A DNA stretch of 30,340 nt from positions 1-30,340 of the forward strand of contig DAOTUB010000352.1 of the NCBI GenBank assembly GCA_034437455.1. The letters are read 5' to 3'. Positions within the stretch are counted from its first letter, which is position 1, and every line of letters begins with the position of its first letter. The notes beneath the pieces are model-generated. The model did no database searches and was not told the DNA's origin. It worked only from the letters and a program-made list of their open reading frames with translations. A program made the translations under genes and the position numbers. Positions 1 to 7,447 of this stretch are shown in pieces. This DNA is from DAOTUB01 sp034437455. Its GTDB lineage: Bacteria > Chloroflexota > Anaerolineae > B4-G1.

Positions 1-295
1 GCGGGTAAAGAAAGGCTTGTCTAGGACTTGAATCCTGAACAGACAGGCCAAACCCCTATATATACCGGTTCGCCAAGCGAAGAACGTATATGTGGTGGTA
101 GGCTAAAAACTTTTATCCAAAGTCCAATAATGCAACAGTGAGGCTTTGAGTGCTCGTCATTCCGAGCGGAACGGAGCGGAGCGTAGTGGAGTCGAGGAAT
201 CTCCGTTTTCGCATGCAAAACGAAACGCAGAGATTCCTCGACTCCGTTGGTCGCTCGGAATGACGCAAATCGTTGAAATCTCGTTGGAGTACTAA
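1..295. other. Non-coding start of window with hairpins
   Basis: I see no credible gene here. Positions 17-48 can fold into a short interrupted hairpin, with outer arms CTTGTCT/AGACAGG and inner arms AGGA/TCCT. Positions 157-264 form the long inverted repeat listed separately. The open frames crossing this stretch are short and of biased composition. Confidence 0.5.
157..264. repeat. Long imperfect inverted repeat (REP/MITE-like hairpin)
   Basis: Outer arms GTCATTCCGAGCG (157-169) and CGCTCGGAATGAC (252-264) are perfect reverse complements. Inner arms at 188-203 and 230-245 (GGAGTCGAGGAATCTC and its complement) are also perfect. The centre (204-222) is a further small palindrome, CGTTTT...AAAACG. 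The element lies downstream of the membrane-protein gene that ends at 296, so it could also act as a transcript end. No flanking target duplication was found. It is probably one copy of a dispersed intergenic repeat. Confidence 0.7.
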
Positions 296-781
296 TCAGC
301 GGTTGCCTCGGGCAAAGTTGCGCAGCAGTATGCCGATGCCGATGGCGATGATGATCATTGGAAAGACCAGATCCGCGCGGACCAGGTTCCCCAATCCGAT
401 GCCCAGCAGGATAAAGCCTACAATGAGGCTCCCTCCCACCGGTCGCCGGTAGGCCGGCACGAGGAGGCGAACGGCCACTTCGAGGAGCACGATCAGCCCG
501 GCCCCGATGAATGCAAGCCCCCATCCGTCCATCCACTCAAAGCGAGCGAAGAGCCCCAGGTTGGCGGCGAGGAACGCCAGCCCGGCCCAGATAAGGATCG
601 AGGCCCACACTACGGCGCTGAGGGGATCGCGGCGCCACTTTTCCTCCAATCCTCTTTCCTTTTCATCTTCTTTTTCTGCTTCTTTCTCTTCCTCTTTTTT
701 CTCTGCCTTACCGGGTCGCTCGTAGCGCCAATCGTCCTCAGGCCAGTCGTCGTTATCGAATGATTGCTGTGGATCAGACAT
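296..781 (-). CDS. Small membrane protein with charged N-terminus and four predicted TM segments
   Basis: 161 residues. Residues 1-50 are extremely charged, with an EK-rich stretch at about 24-50 likely to form a solvent-exposed helix or coiled coil on the cytoplasmic side. Four hydrophobic segments follow at about 54-77, 86-108, 115-133 and 138-155. The overall shape resembles the LiaF-type transmembrane or DUF5668-like families, but I cannot assign a specific family from motifs. The start at 781 is supported by AGGAGG about 7 bases upstream. The gene stands alone, with a tRNA gene upstream on the same strand. Function unknown; a role in membrane stress sensing would be a guess. Confidence 0.75.
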   Translation of the reverse strand: MSDPQQSFDNDDWPEDDWRYERPGKAEKKEEEKEAEKEDEKERGLEEKWRRDPLSAVVWASILIWAGLAFLAANLGLFARFEWMDGWGLAFIGAGLIVLLEVAVRLLVPAYRRPVGGSLIVGFILLGIGLGNLVRADLVFPMIIIAIGIGILLRNFARGNR

Positions 782-821
782 AGGTTCCTCCTCTCATTGG
801 ACCTGGAATTATGAACCACAA

Positions 822-845
822 CCGCTAGATTAGGCAATCTAGCGG
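822..845. terminator. Perfect 10-bp hairpin downstream of tRNA-Arg
   Basis: CCGCTAGATT (822-831) pairs perfectly with AATCTAGCGG (836-845) around an AGGC loop. It lies about 40 bases downstream of the tRNA on the minus strand and just upstream of the membrane-protein gene. No clear U-run follows on the minus strand, so it may be a processing or termination hairpin or an operator-like site. Confidence 0.4.
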
Positions 846-883
846 GAGCGGGTGGGGCGATGATTCGGCTGGTTTTATTTCAG

Positions 884-956
884 TACCCCCGCCGCGACTC
901 GAACGCGGGCCACCGGCTCCGGAGGCCGGTGCTCTATCCATCTGAGCTACGGGGGC
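884..956 (-). tRNA. tRNA-Arg (anticodon CCG)
   Basis: Read on the minus strand, the 73 bases fold as a full cloverleaf. The acceptor stem is GCCCCCG with CGGGGGT (a G.U pair at 1-72) and the discriminator base is A. The D-arm is GCTC...GAGC, the anticodon stem is CCGGC/GCCGG with loop CTCCGGA giving anticodon CCG, and the T-arm is CCGCG-TTCGAGT-CGCGG. No CCA is encoded. It decodes CGG arginine codons. Confidence 0.96.
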
Positions 957-1017
957 TTGCAACCCCTTTTATACCACACAAGACCCAAAGATGCAAATCG
1001 GCGCGGGCCATCGTTGT

Positions 1018-1611
1018 TCACAGGCGCAGTTCCATCTGGATCTCGTCCCGTACCGGGATGTCGGCAAAGCCCAGTTCAACTCCGCCGTGATGTTCCAGCA
1101 CCTGGCTCACGAGCACATCTGTGATCGTAAACCCCAATCGCTGGTAGAACCCAAACGCGGGCAGATCGTCGTTGGTCGTGGCGACGATGATGCGCGCGGT
1201 GCCCCTCGCACGGGCCGCCCCTATCACCGCCGCGATCAGATCGCGTGCGGCGCCTCGGCCTTGCCATTGAGGCAGGACGTTGAGCATCACCAGGTTGACG
1301 GCGTCTCCTGTGCGGACATAGCTGGCGACGCCGACGATCTCGTCTCCGTCGCAGGCGACGAAAGCCGGCAGCGTGTCCACCTTGTAGCTCTGGCCAAAGC
1401 ACTCGACGTCAACCTCGTCCCAGAAGTAATACGCCAGTTCGGCGATGTGTGCCCGGTCGGCAGGGACGGCGGGCCGGATCGCGAGAGAGGGTTGCGGTTC
1501 CCACTTGGAGGGTCCAACGACCTCCAGCCGGGTGTGAGCCAGGCACAGATAGTCGCCGCTCTCGCGGTCGCGATAGATGGCTTGGGCGTCGCAGTAAGCG
1601 CACGTGTTCAT
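1018..1611 (-). CDS. GNAT-family N-acetyltransferase with N-terminal Cys/His finger
   Basis: 197 residues. Residues 1-26 contain C4-x2-C7...C23-x2-H26, a plausible zinc-binding finger. The GNAT fold follows from about residue 43, with the acetyl-CoA loop QWQGRGAA (Q-x2-G-x-G type) and the C-terminal FYQRLGF segment typical of strand beta-6 and helix alpha-4 in these enzymes. It should transfer an acetyl group from acetyl-CoA to an amine; the substrate cannot be read from sequence. The ATG at 1611 has AAGGAG about 8 bases upstream. It diverges from the GNAT gene at 1828, with a MITE-like element between them. Confidence 0.85.
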   Translation of the reverse strand: MNTCAYCDAQAIYRDRESGDYLCLAHTRLEVVGPSKWEPQPSLAIRPAVPADRAHIAELAYYFWDEVDVECFGQSYKVDTLPAFVACDGDEIVGVASYVRTGDAVNLVMLNVLPQWQGRGAARDLIAAVIGAARARGTARIIVATTNDDLPAFGFYQRLGFTITDVLVSQVLEHHGGVELGFADIPVRDEIQMELRL

Positions 1612-1641
1612 CCTTTTTGCTCCTTATGACGATTGATGTTA

Positions 1642-1778
1642 CAATTATACCAGCAATTTCCGTTTTGTAGCCGCGCTTTCCATAGCGCGTGCATTTTGCC
1701 AATGAAGCATCCTTCGCGATATAGAAATCGCGGCTACAACTCTCGTTTTTTCCCATAACGGGAATTGCTGCAATTATA
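1642..1778. mobile_element. MITE-like element with terminal inverted repeats and 8-bp target duplication
   Basis: The element body is 1650-1770. Its ends are inverted repeats: CAGCAATTTCCGTT at the left and the complement of CAGCAATTCCCGTT at the right, with one mismatch. An inner pair, TTGTAGCCGCG/CGCGGCTACAA, continues the hairpin. The direct repeat CAATTATA occurs immediately outside both ends (1642-1649 and 1771-1778), as expected of a target-site duplication. There is no coding capacity, so a transposase would have to act in trans. Confidence 0.7.
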
Positions 1779-1827
1779 CTTTATTGGGTTAGGGAGGCAA
1801 CCTCACAGTCATAGCGTAGGAGATGAA

Positions 1828-2388
1828 ATGATAACGATCAGAACTCTGGAGAATGTTGACGCTGATGTCATTGACTTGGTGGCTGCATCAGGATATACTT
1901 CGACGGCCAAGTACCGTGTCCAAAAGAACGAGGCGCACGAGCGGACTATGATCACAATGGAGCTCGTCGCTCTCGATCAACCCTACGTAAAAACCTGGCC
2001 TGTCCTGGACGATGACGTCGAGCGATACCGGCGAGTCATTCGTCAGGCGTTGTCTCTGGGAGCGTACGGTGACGGCCGGTTGGTCGGCGTTGCCATTGCC
2101 GAGCGGCAGGATTGGAACCGCACGCTGTGGGTGTGGGAGTTTCACATCGCCGAGACGCACAAGATGATGGGCCTGGGCAGGCGGCTTATGGATGCGCTGG
2201 CCGATAGGGCGACCGAGGCGGGCCTGCGCGTCATGGTCTGCGAGACTCAGAGTACCAACGTTCCGGCCATCGAATTCTACCGCAAAGTCGGCTTTGAGGT
2301 TGGCAGTATAGACCTATCCTACTACTCCAACGACGACGCACCGGATGGAGAGGTGGCGATCTTTATGAAGAGAAAGCTGGGATCTTGA
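1828..2388 (+). CDS. GNAT-family N-acetyltransferase
   Basis: 186 residues from the ATG at 1828, chosen because AGGAG lies 5 bases upstream; an in-frame start at 1765 would fall inside the MITE-like element. The C-terminal half carries the GNAT core: the acetyl-CoA loop region around HKMMGLGRRLMD and the NVPAIEFYRKVGFEVG segment. The latter arrangement is reminiscent of streptothricin-type acetyltransferases, but similarity at this level does not establish a resistance role. The TGA stop overlaps the ATG of the next gene by one base, so the two are probably translationally coupled. Confidence 0.85.
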   Translation: MITIRTLENVDADVIDLVAASGYTSTAKYRVQKNEAHERTMITMELVALDQPYVKTWPVLDDDVERYRRVIRQALSLGAYGDGRLVGVAIAERQDWNRTLWVWEFHIAETHKMMGLGRRLMDALADRATEAGLRVMVCETQSTNVPAIEFYRKVGFEVGSIDLSYYSNDDAPDGEVAIFMKRKLGS

Positions 2389-3215
2389 TGAGCGCTTATC
2401 CGCGTACGACCTGGCGGCTGCTCCGCTCGGCCCCGGCGGATGGGCCGACGAATATGGCGGTGGATGAGGCGATCTTGCGCGCAGTCTCGGAGGGGCAGGC
2501 TCCGCCCACGCTCCGTTTCTACGCCTGGGAGCCGGCGTGTCTTTCGCTGGGCCGGATGCAGAAGGCGGCTGACGTGGATCGGCGCGCTCTGGAGGCAGCG
2601 GGCTTCGACCTGGTGCGCCGACCCACCGGCGGCAAGGCGATCCTCCACGTGGATGAATTAACCTACAGCGTGATCGCGCCGCAAGAGGAACCCCGCGTGG
2701 CCGGGTCTATCGTCGGGAGCTACCGCCGCCTGAGCGCGGGATTGGTGCGCGGCCTGGAGCTTCTGGGCGTGGTGAAGCTCGTTGCCGATCAACAAAAAAC
2801 TCCCCCCCCCATGGGGGGGGCTGGGGGGGGGAGAGGCCCGGTCTGCTTCGAGGTCCCCTCCGACTATGAGATCACCGTCGGCGGGCGAAAGCTGGTGGGT
2901 AGCGCCCAGATGCGCGCTCAGGGTGTGGTGCTCCAGCACGGTGCGCTGCCGCTGTACGGTGACATCACCCGCATCTGCCCGCTGCTGGCCGCTCATCCTG
3001 ATCCCGCCCGCGTGCGCGCCCGCGCCGCCACCATCGAGGAGGCTCTGAGAAGGACGGTCCCCTGGGATGAGGCAGCCGAGGCGCTGGCGGCGGGCTTTGC
3101 CGAGGCGTTGAATCTGAATTTCGAGCCAGCCGCGTTGACCGACAGGGAGCGTGTCTGGGCCGAGGAGTTGCGATCCGAAAAATACGCTGCGAAGGAGTGG
3201 ACGAGACGGGTTTGA
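2388..3215 (+). CDS. lipM: LipM-like octanoyltransferase (lipoate/octanoate transfer family)
   Basis: 275 residues of the BPL/LplA/LipB superfamily. Visible signatures are RRPTGG at 77-82 and a CFEVPSDYEI block with the candidate catalytic Cys at 153, followed by GGRKLVGSAQ with Lys168 and LQHGALPL. The Cys before the PS-YE block and the total length fit LipM (octanoyl-ACP:protein octanoyltransferase, about 278 residues, catalytic Cys near 150) better than ATP-using LplA. The enzyme would move octanoyl or lipoyl groups onto lipoyl domains in the cytoplasm. Just before Cys153 the gene carries an unusual in-frame homopolymer palindrome (2801-2831) encoding a Pro- and Gly-rich insert. The start is the ATG in the TGATG overlap; a TTG three bases upstream is less likely. 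Confidence 0.85.
   Translation: MSAYPRTTWRLLRSAPADGPTNMAVDEAILRAVSEGQAPPTLRFYAWEPACLSLGRMQKAADVDRRALEAAGFDLVRRPTGGKAILHVDELTYSVIAPQEEPRVAGSIVGSYRRLSAGLVRGLELLGVVKLVADQQKTPPPMGGAGGGRGPVCFEVPSDYEITVGGRKLVGSAQMRAQGVVLQHGALPLYGDITRICPLLAAHPDPARVRARAATIEEALRRTVPWDEAAEALAAGFAEALNLNFEPAALTDRERVWAEELRSEKYAAKEWTRRV
2795..2838. repeat. Poly-C/poly-G palindrome inserted in frame in the lipM-like gene
   Basis: A run of nine C, then AT, then eight G, then CT and eight more G lies inside the coding frame. C8-AT-G8 is a perfect palindrome. It codes for a TPPPMGGAGGG-like tract that has no place in the family consensus. The theme (C-run, short spacer, G-run) recurs in the intergenic element at 29504-29586. 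The homopolymer runs are also prone to slippage and to sequencing error. Confidence 0.7.
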
Positions 3216-3282
3216 CGATCCGCTCAGACGTGCTATACTGGGCCTACCTGCGATTTACGCATTACGCATCACGAATCACGCC

Positions 3283-3570
3283 ATGATGATCATCGGAGCC
3301 TGTATCGTCGAACTGCGTCTTCCCGGCAGCCACTCGCTGAAAGGCAAGCGTCATATCCTCAAGCCGCTCCTGAACCGCTTGCGCCGCGAGTTCAACCTGG
3401 CTACCGCCGAGGTGGCTCAAAACGATCTTTGGCAAATGGCCGAGATCGCTTTCGTGACCGTGGCCAACGATCCCGGTCGCGTCCACGCGCTTCTCGAAAA
3501 GGCCGTGCGCTGGATCGAAACCTATCGTCCTGACGTACAGGTCGTGGACTGGCAGATCGAGATACTCTAG
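3283..3570 (+). CDS. DUF503 (YlxP-like) protein
   Basis: 95 residues from the ATG at 3283. An upstream in-frame extension would overlap the end of the lipM-like gene and does not look homologous. The pattern of an MIIGACIVELRLPGSHSLKGKR start, the middle block FNLATAEVAQNDLWQMAEIA and the C-terminal WIETYRPDVQV segment is characteristic of DUF503, a small alpha/beta protein often found near rbfA and infB. Here it follows the lipM-like gene by 67 bases. The intervening DNA contains short reiterated ATTACGCAT/ATCACGAATCACG blocks. Molecular function is not established. Its 3' end faces the aminotransferase gene with only four bases between the stops. Confidence 0.85.
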   Translation: MMIIGACIVELRLPGSHSLKGKRHILKPLLNRLRREFNLATAEVAQNDLWQMAEIAFVTVANDPGRVHALLEKAVRWIETYRPDVQVVDWQIEIL

Positions 3571-3574
3571 TTCG

Positions 3575-4783
3575 CTACGCCAATTGCTCTTTGATCAACT
3601 GTCCCAAAGACGCCACGGCGATCTCGATGTCCTCTTTGCTCGCCTGCGAGTAGGAGAGGCGCAGCGTGTTCTGGCCGCTTCCGTCCACAAAGAACGGAGC
3701 GCCGGCCACGAACGCGACGTTGTGGTCCAGCGCCTCGGTGAGCAAGTCCATCGCGTTCAGGTTTTTGGGCAGGCTGACAAAGATGAAGAATCCGCCGGCG
3801 GGATGGTTCCAGGTAACTTTTTTCGGAAAGTGCTTTTCCAATTGTTGCAGGATAAAATCCCGCTTGAGGTGGTAGTGCTTCTTGATGCGCGCGATCCCCT
3901 GTTCCAGAAACCCGCGTTTGATGAACTCGAGCAGCACGTATTGGGATAGCGTGTTGGTCGCGACGTCCGCGAACTGCTTGGCGATCGTCATCTTGCGCAC
4001 GACGTCGGCGTGCCCGGCGACCCAGGCCAGTCGCATGCCGGGCGAGAAAATCTTGGAGAAGGACCGCATGTGGATCACGCGCCCGGAGGTATCGAGCGCC
4101 ATGAGCGGGGGGAGCTTTGCTCCCTCGAAACGAAGCTCCCCGTACGGATCGTCCTCAAAGATGATCAGGTTATACTGCTCGGCCAATGCGAGCAGCTTCT
4201 CGCGGCGTTCGAGGGGCAGCGTGGTCCCGGTGGGATTCTGGAAATTGGGCACGAGATAGATCCCCTTGACGGACTGGCCCTCGTCGCTCAGTGTCCGCAG
4301 CCTCGCGGCCAAAAGTTCGACGTCTAGCCCCTCCTCGTCCACCGGCACGCCCACGTTGACGCCGTTGTAGGACGAAACGGTGCTGCTGCCGCCAAAGTAG
4401 GTCGGCAGGCCGACCATCACGACGTCGCCGGGGTCGATAAAGACCCGGCAGGCGAGATCCATTCCCTGCGCCGAGCCGTGGGTGATCATGATCTGGTCGG
4501 GACTGCAATCTATGCCGTCCCACTCGCCTGCCAACTGGGAAAGCTCGGCGCGCAATTCAAACAGGCCCTCCGTGGTTCCATATTGCAAGACCTTGTCTCC
4601 CTGGGTAGCCAGTAGGTCGCTGACGATCTGCGAAACTTTTTCGTTGGGAAATATCGCCGGATCCGGCCAGCCGCCCGCCAGGGATCGCATGTTCGGGGCG
4701 TCGATGAGTTTGCAGATCTCTCGAATCGCCGAAGGTTGAGTGCCGCGAACCCGTTCCGAGTAAAGACGATTCAGGTCTATCAT
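3575..4783 (-). CDS. PLP-dependent class I/II aminotransferase (MocR/2-aminoadipate type)
   Basis: 402 residues of fold-type I aminotransferase. Visible hallmarks are LQYGTTEGLFELRAEL at about 66-81, NPTG at 183-186 in the substrate/PLP segment, FEDDPYGELRF at 209-219 with the PLP-ring Asp, and RSFSKIFSPGMRLAW with the Schiff-base Lys at 244. The RL(A)W after the lysine and the lack of an N-terminal DNA-binding domain fit stand-alone members such as LysN or 2-aminoadipate and branched-chain aminotransferases. It is the last gene of the operon with an Lrp regulator, a PanB homologue and an unknown protein. Amino-donor/keto-acid exchange in that pathway is inferred; the substrate is unknown. 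Confidence 0.88.
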   Translation of the reverse strand: MIDLNRLYSERVRGTQPSAIREICKLIDAPNMRSLAGGWPDPAIFPNEKVSQIVSDLLATQGDKVLQYGTTEGLFELRAELSQLAGEWDGIDCSPDQIMITHGSAQGMDLACRVFIDPGDVVMVGLPTYFGGSSTVSSYNGVNVGVPVDEEGLDVELLAARLRTLSDEGQSVKGIYLVPNFQNPTGTTLPLERREKLLALAEQYNLIIFEDDPYGELRFEGAKLPPLMALDTSGRVIHMRSFSKIFSPGMRLAWVAGHADVVRKMTIAKQFADVATNTLSQYVLLEFIKRGFLEQGIARIKKHYHLKRDFILQQLEKHFPKKVTWNHPAGGFFIFVSLPKNLNAMDLLTEALDHNVAFVAGAPFFVDGSGQNTLRLSYSQASKEDIEIAVASLGQLIKEQLA

Positions 4784-4802
4784 GGGGTCTATTCCCTTGC
4801 CG

Positions 4803-6068
4803 CTATTTGTGCAGGTTCCAGGCGGCCACCACGCCGATACCGGCTCTGGTCAGGGCGTCGGCAGTCCGGTTCAGTGACTTGTGCTTTTCGATATAGTTGA
4901 TCTCCAGCGCCGGCATCAGCCCTTTTTCCAGTATCTCGGATTTGGGCAAAAAGTACTCCAGGATGTCCGAGGGGTGCTCCAGCTTTTCCTCGACCTCTGG
5001 ATCGCCGCCCTCGTGTTTGGCGGCGATGTTGGGCACCTCTGCCGCCACCTCGACCAGTTCCTGGCGGCGATTGTATGGCTGGCGCACGATCGACTTCCAG
5101 GTCTCGACGATGTGGTGCTCGAAGCGAACCACGTCCTCCTGACCAAATGCCTGGCGGATCTTGTCCGCCCGCCGAATGGTATAGTTGTCCGCCGAGTTCG
5201 AGAGGTTGAAGCCGATGAGCGACGTGGTGTTGTCGGGGCGGGCAAACATGCGCGCGGTCATCAGCGTCCACAGGCAGGCAAAGGGATTGTCGTTGCCCAT
5301 GTAGACGGATATCTTGAACTCGTTATCAATGCCCATCTTGTGCAGGAAATAGCCGACGAGGACGGTGCCGGGATTGACGTTGAGCACCTGGCGGATGCCG
5401 TATTCCGTGTAATAGTGCAGGTATTCGTCCACCCATTTCAGAGGATAGTCGTTGGGCTGTCCAACCCCGCCAAAGTAGCCGGTGATCGTCTCCGGGCCGC
5501 CCAGGTGCACGTTCGAGCCGTCGGTCCCTTTCGTGTCGAGCGTCTCGACGTAGGTGGCGCCCACGACCTGCATGGCGGCGGCTACGGCCAGAATATCTCC
5601 CTGATCCGCGACCTGTTCCTTCATGTTGCGCACGCGGATGAAGCGACCGGGCATCAGCTCCCGCTTCTCGATAGCCCGCTTGGCCTGAGGGATCAGCCAG
5701 GGAAAGAACTCCAAGGCGCTGATCTCTAGCGTGACGGCGTGTTCCTGATCGATCTCTTTCGAAGCCGCCTCGGGTCCCAGGACCTTCTGACGATACTCCG
5801 CCATCGAGACGAAGGCTTCCTTGTCGCGCTGTTCGATCAGCCATTCGACGTCGGCCAGGTAGGGCGAATCCTCGTCGCCCAGGCGAGCCATCAGGTTGTC
5901 CAACCGTCTCGCTTCGGACGCTTTGCGGTTGATCTCTTCCGGGCCGCCGTACCGTTCGACGATCTCGAGCAGGTCGTTGATGAGATCGTTGTTCGGGTCC
6001 GTCAGGAAATCGTTGATCTCCTCCACGGCCTCCTGGGAAATTCTCAGGTTTTCTCTAAGGTTACTCAT
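4803..6068 (-). CDS. Unrecognised 421-residue cytoplasmic protein in PanB operon
   Basis: I do not recognise this family. The protein is acidic, with no signal peptide or membrane span. Residues 1-60 look helical (DFLTDPNNDLINDLLEIV), and the middle contains conserved-looking Gly/Asp-rich loops such as ETLDTKGTDGSNVHLGG and NVNPGTVLVGYFLHKMG that could belong to an alpha/beta barrel active site. It starts 6 bases after the PanB homologue stops, and the GGGGAGG ribosome-binding site lies inside the last PanB codons, so translation is likely coupled. The aminotransferase follows 19 bases later. The context suggests an enzyme or enzyme partner acting on the same keto-acid or amino-acid metabolite, which is inference only. 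Confidence 0.8.
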   Translation of the reverse strand: MSNLRENLRISQEAVEEINDFLTDPNNDLINDLLEIVERYGGPEEINRKASEARRLDNLMARLGDEDSPYLADVEWLIEQRDKEAFVSMAEYRQKVLGPEAASKEIDQEHAVTLEISALEFFPWLIPQAKRAIEKRELMPGRFIRVRNMKEQVADQGDILAVAAAMQVVGATYVETLDTKGTDGSNVHLGGPETITGYFGGVGQPNDYPLKWVDEYLHYYTEYGIRQVLNVNPGTVLVGYFLHKMGIDNEFKISVYMGNDNPFACLWTLMTARMFARPDNTTSLIGFNLSNSADNYTIRRADKIRQAFGQEDVVRFEHHIVETWKSIVRQPYNRRQELVEVAAEVPNIAAKHEGGDPEVEEKLEHPSDILEYFLPKSEILEKGLMPALEINYIEKHKSLNRTADALTRAGIGVVAAWNLHK

Positions 6069-6074
6069 GTGGAT

Positions 6075-6923
6075 TTACCTCCCCATCAGATTAAGGAATT
6101 TTTCTTCTTCCCCTTTGTGCATGCGATAGCAATGCTTGTCCTGAGGAAAAGTTCCGGCGTGAACATCGTCGCAATAGGCTTTCATCGCGTTCGTGATGAC
6201 CTCGGCTACATTGCTGTATTTCTTGACAAACTTGGGCGTAAAGGCCTGGAATTGCCCGATCATGTCCGAGACGATGAGCAACTGGCCGTCGCAATCCGGC
6301 CCCGCGCCGATAGACAGGACTGGCATGTCCAGCATCTTGGTGATGTAGCCGCCGATTTCGGGTGGGATCGCTTCCAGGAGAATCATCTGGGCGCCGGCGT
6401 CTCTCACGGCGAGGGCATCCTCGACCACCATCTTGGCCGATTCCGCCGTGCGTCCCTGCGCCTTGTGTCCGCCCAGTTGGCCCGAGCTTTGGGGCGTGAG
6501 GCCGACGTGTCCCATCACCACGATGCCGGCTTCGACGATGGCCTGGATCTGTGGAGCGATCCGCACGCCGCCCTCCAACTTGATGGCGTCGCAATCCGCC
6601 TCTTTTAGGAAACGACCGGCGCTCTCCACCGCCTTTTCGATAGAGGTCTGGTAGGACATGAAGGGCATGTCGCCGATGACGAAAGTGTTGGGAGCGCCGC
6701 GGCGCACGGCGTCCGAGTGGTAGATCATCTGGTCCATCGTGACGGGGATCGTCCCTTTATACCCGTAGACGCACATGCCCAGGCTGTCGCCGACCAGGAG
6801 CATGTCCAATCCCGCCGCCTCGGCGAATTGAGCGGTGGGATAATCGTAGGCGGTCAAAAAGGTGATCTGTTCGCCGCGCTGCTTCATCGCGTAAAAGTCG
6901 TGAATCATTTTCTTTTTAGCCAT
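6075..6923 (-). CDS. panB: 3-methyl-2-oxobutanoate hydroxymethyltransferase (PanB) homologue
   Basis: 282 residues, a little longer than the usual 264-280. It has the PanB barrel signatures: FLTAYDYPTAQFAE, VGDSLGM with the metal-binding Asp46-Ser47, an IKLEGG segment, GHVGLTPQS and SIGAGPDCDGQLL. PanB transfers a one-carbon unit from 5,10-methylene-THF to 2-ketoisovalerate, the first step of pantothenate synthesis. However, the neighbours are not panC or panD but an Lrp-type regulator, an unknown protein and an aminotransferase, so a different 2-keto acid substrate is possible. GGAGG lies 7 bases before the ATG, and the gene follows the regulator by 16 bases. Confidence 0.9.
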   Translation of the reverse strand: MAKKKMIHDFYAMKQRGEQITFLTAYDYPTAQFAEAAGLDMLLVGDSLGMCVYGYKGTIPVTMDQMIYHSDAVRRGAPNTFVIGDMPFMSYQTSIEKAVESAGRFLKEADCDAIKLEGGVRIAPQIQAIVEAGIVVMGHVGLTPQSSGQLGGHKAQGRTAESAKMVVEDALAVRDAGAQMILLEAIPPEIGGYITKMLDMPVLSIGAGPDCDGQLLIVSDMIGQFQAFTPKFVKKYSNVAEVITNAMKAYCDDVHAGTFPQDKHCYRMHKGEEEKFLNLMGR

Positions 6924-6939
6924 TTTTATCCTCCATTTG

Positions 6940-7416
6940 TTAGTTTTCGATGGACAGGTCTTCCCGGATGGGCCAGCCCTGGTCCGACTTTACTTTTGAA
7001 TAGATCGGAAGCGTCTCTACTCTGCCAATGCCCGGAATGGACGCGATTTGATTTTTGATCAGCTCTCCCAACTGCTCCAGGTCCTGGGCTGCCACGTGGA
7101 GCAGGTAATCAAATCGCCCGGCCAGATGGTGGCAAACCCGAACGTGGGGAATCTGTTGGATTTCTTGCTCAAATTTCTGAATCCTGTCCACTTCGTGGCG
7201 ATCGAGAGAGATCGCTGCGAAGGCCTGGATCGCCAGTCCCAGTTTAGCGGGGTCGATCACTCCGCGATAACCTTGTATGACGCCGCGCTCTTCCAGGCGG
7301 CGGATACGCTCCAGCACGGTGGATGGAGCTACATCCAGTTCTCTGGCCAGCTCGGCATTCTTTGTGCGTGCATTGGCTTGCAGCGCTGCTAGAATTTTTT
7401 GGTCAAGATCATCCAT
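6940..7416 (-). CDS. Lrp/AsnC-family transcriptional regulator
   Basis: 158 residues from the ATG at 7416, chosen because AGGTGA lies about 7 bases upstream; an in-frame GTG at 7425 would overlap that site. The N-terminal HTH spans about 2-60 (LDQKILAALQANARTKNAEL...APSTVLERIRRLEERGVI). The C-terminal RAM/ligand-binding domain spans about 65-150 (VCHHLAGRFDYLLHV). These proteins form octamers and respond to amino acids, usually regulating an adjacent transport or metabolic operon. It is the first gene of the panB/unknown/aminotransferase operon and probably controls its own promoter. Confidence 0.92.
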   Translation of the reverse strand: MDDLDQKILAALQANARTKNAELARELDVAPSTVLERIRRLEERGVIQGYRGVIDPAKLGLAIQAFAAISLDRHEVDRIQKFEQEIQQIPHVRVCHHLAGRFDYLLHVAAQDLEQLGELIKNQIASIPGIGRVETLPIYSKVKSDQGWPIREDLSIEN

Positions 7417-7419
7417 CGG

Positions 7420-7431
7420 GTTCACCTGAAC
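7420..7431. promoter_or_regulatory. Candidate operator overlapping the lrp-like RBS
   Basis: GTTCA-CC-TGAAC is an inverted repeat lying between the predicted transcription start and the ATG at 7416, and it overlaps the Shine-Dalgarno bases. An Lrp-family autoregulatory site is a reasonable guess, but a single 12-bp palindrome is weak evidence. Confidence 0.35.
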
Positions 7432-7447
7432 AATTTTGTGTGATCTG

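Noticed and set aside
22..43. Possible T-arm of a second tRNA on the minus strand
   Set aside because: GGATTCAAGTCC looks T-arm-like, but the conserved G53-C61 pair is absent, and no anticodon or acceptor stems can be found around it.
1828..2388. Streptothricin resistance acetyltransferase
   Set aside because: Only general GNAT features and a loose likeness in the C-terminal block are visible. Chromosomal context next to a lipM-like gene gives no support for a resistance function.
3216..3282. Short tandem ATTACGCAT/ATCACGAATCACG blocks as a regulatory repeat
   Set aside because: Only two or three degenerate units fit in the 67-base gap; too little to call a repeat array or operator.
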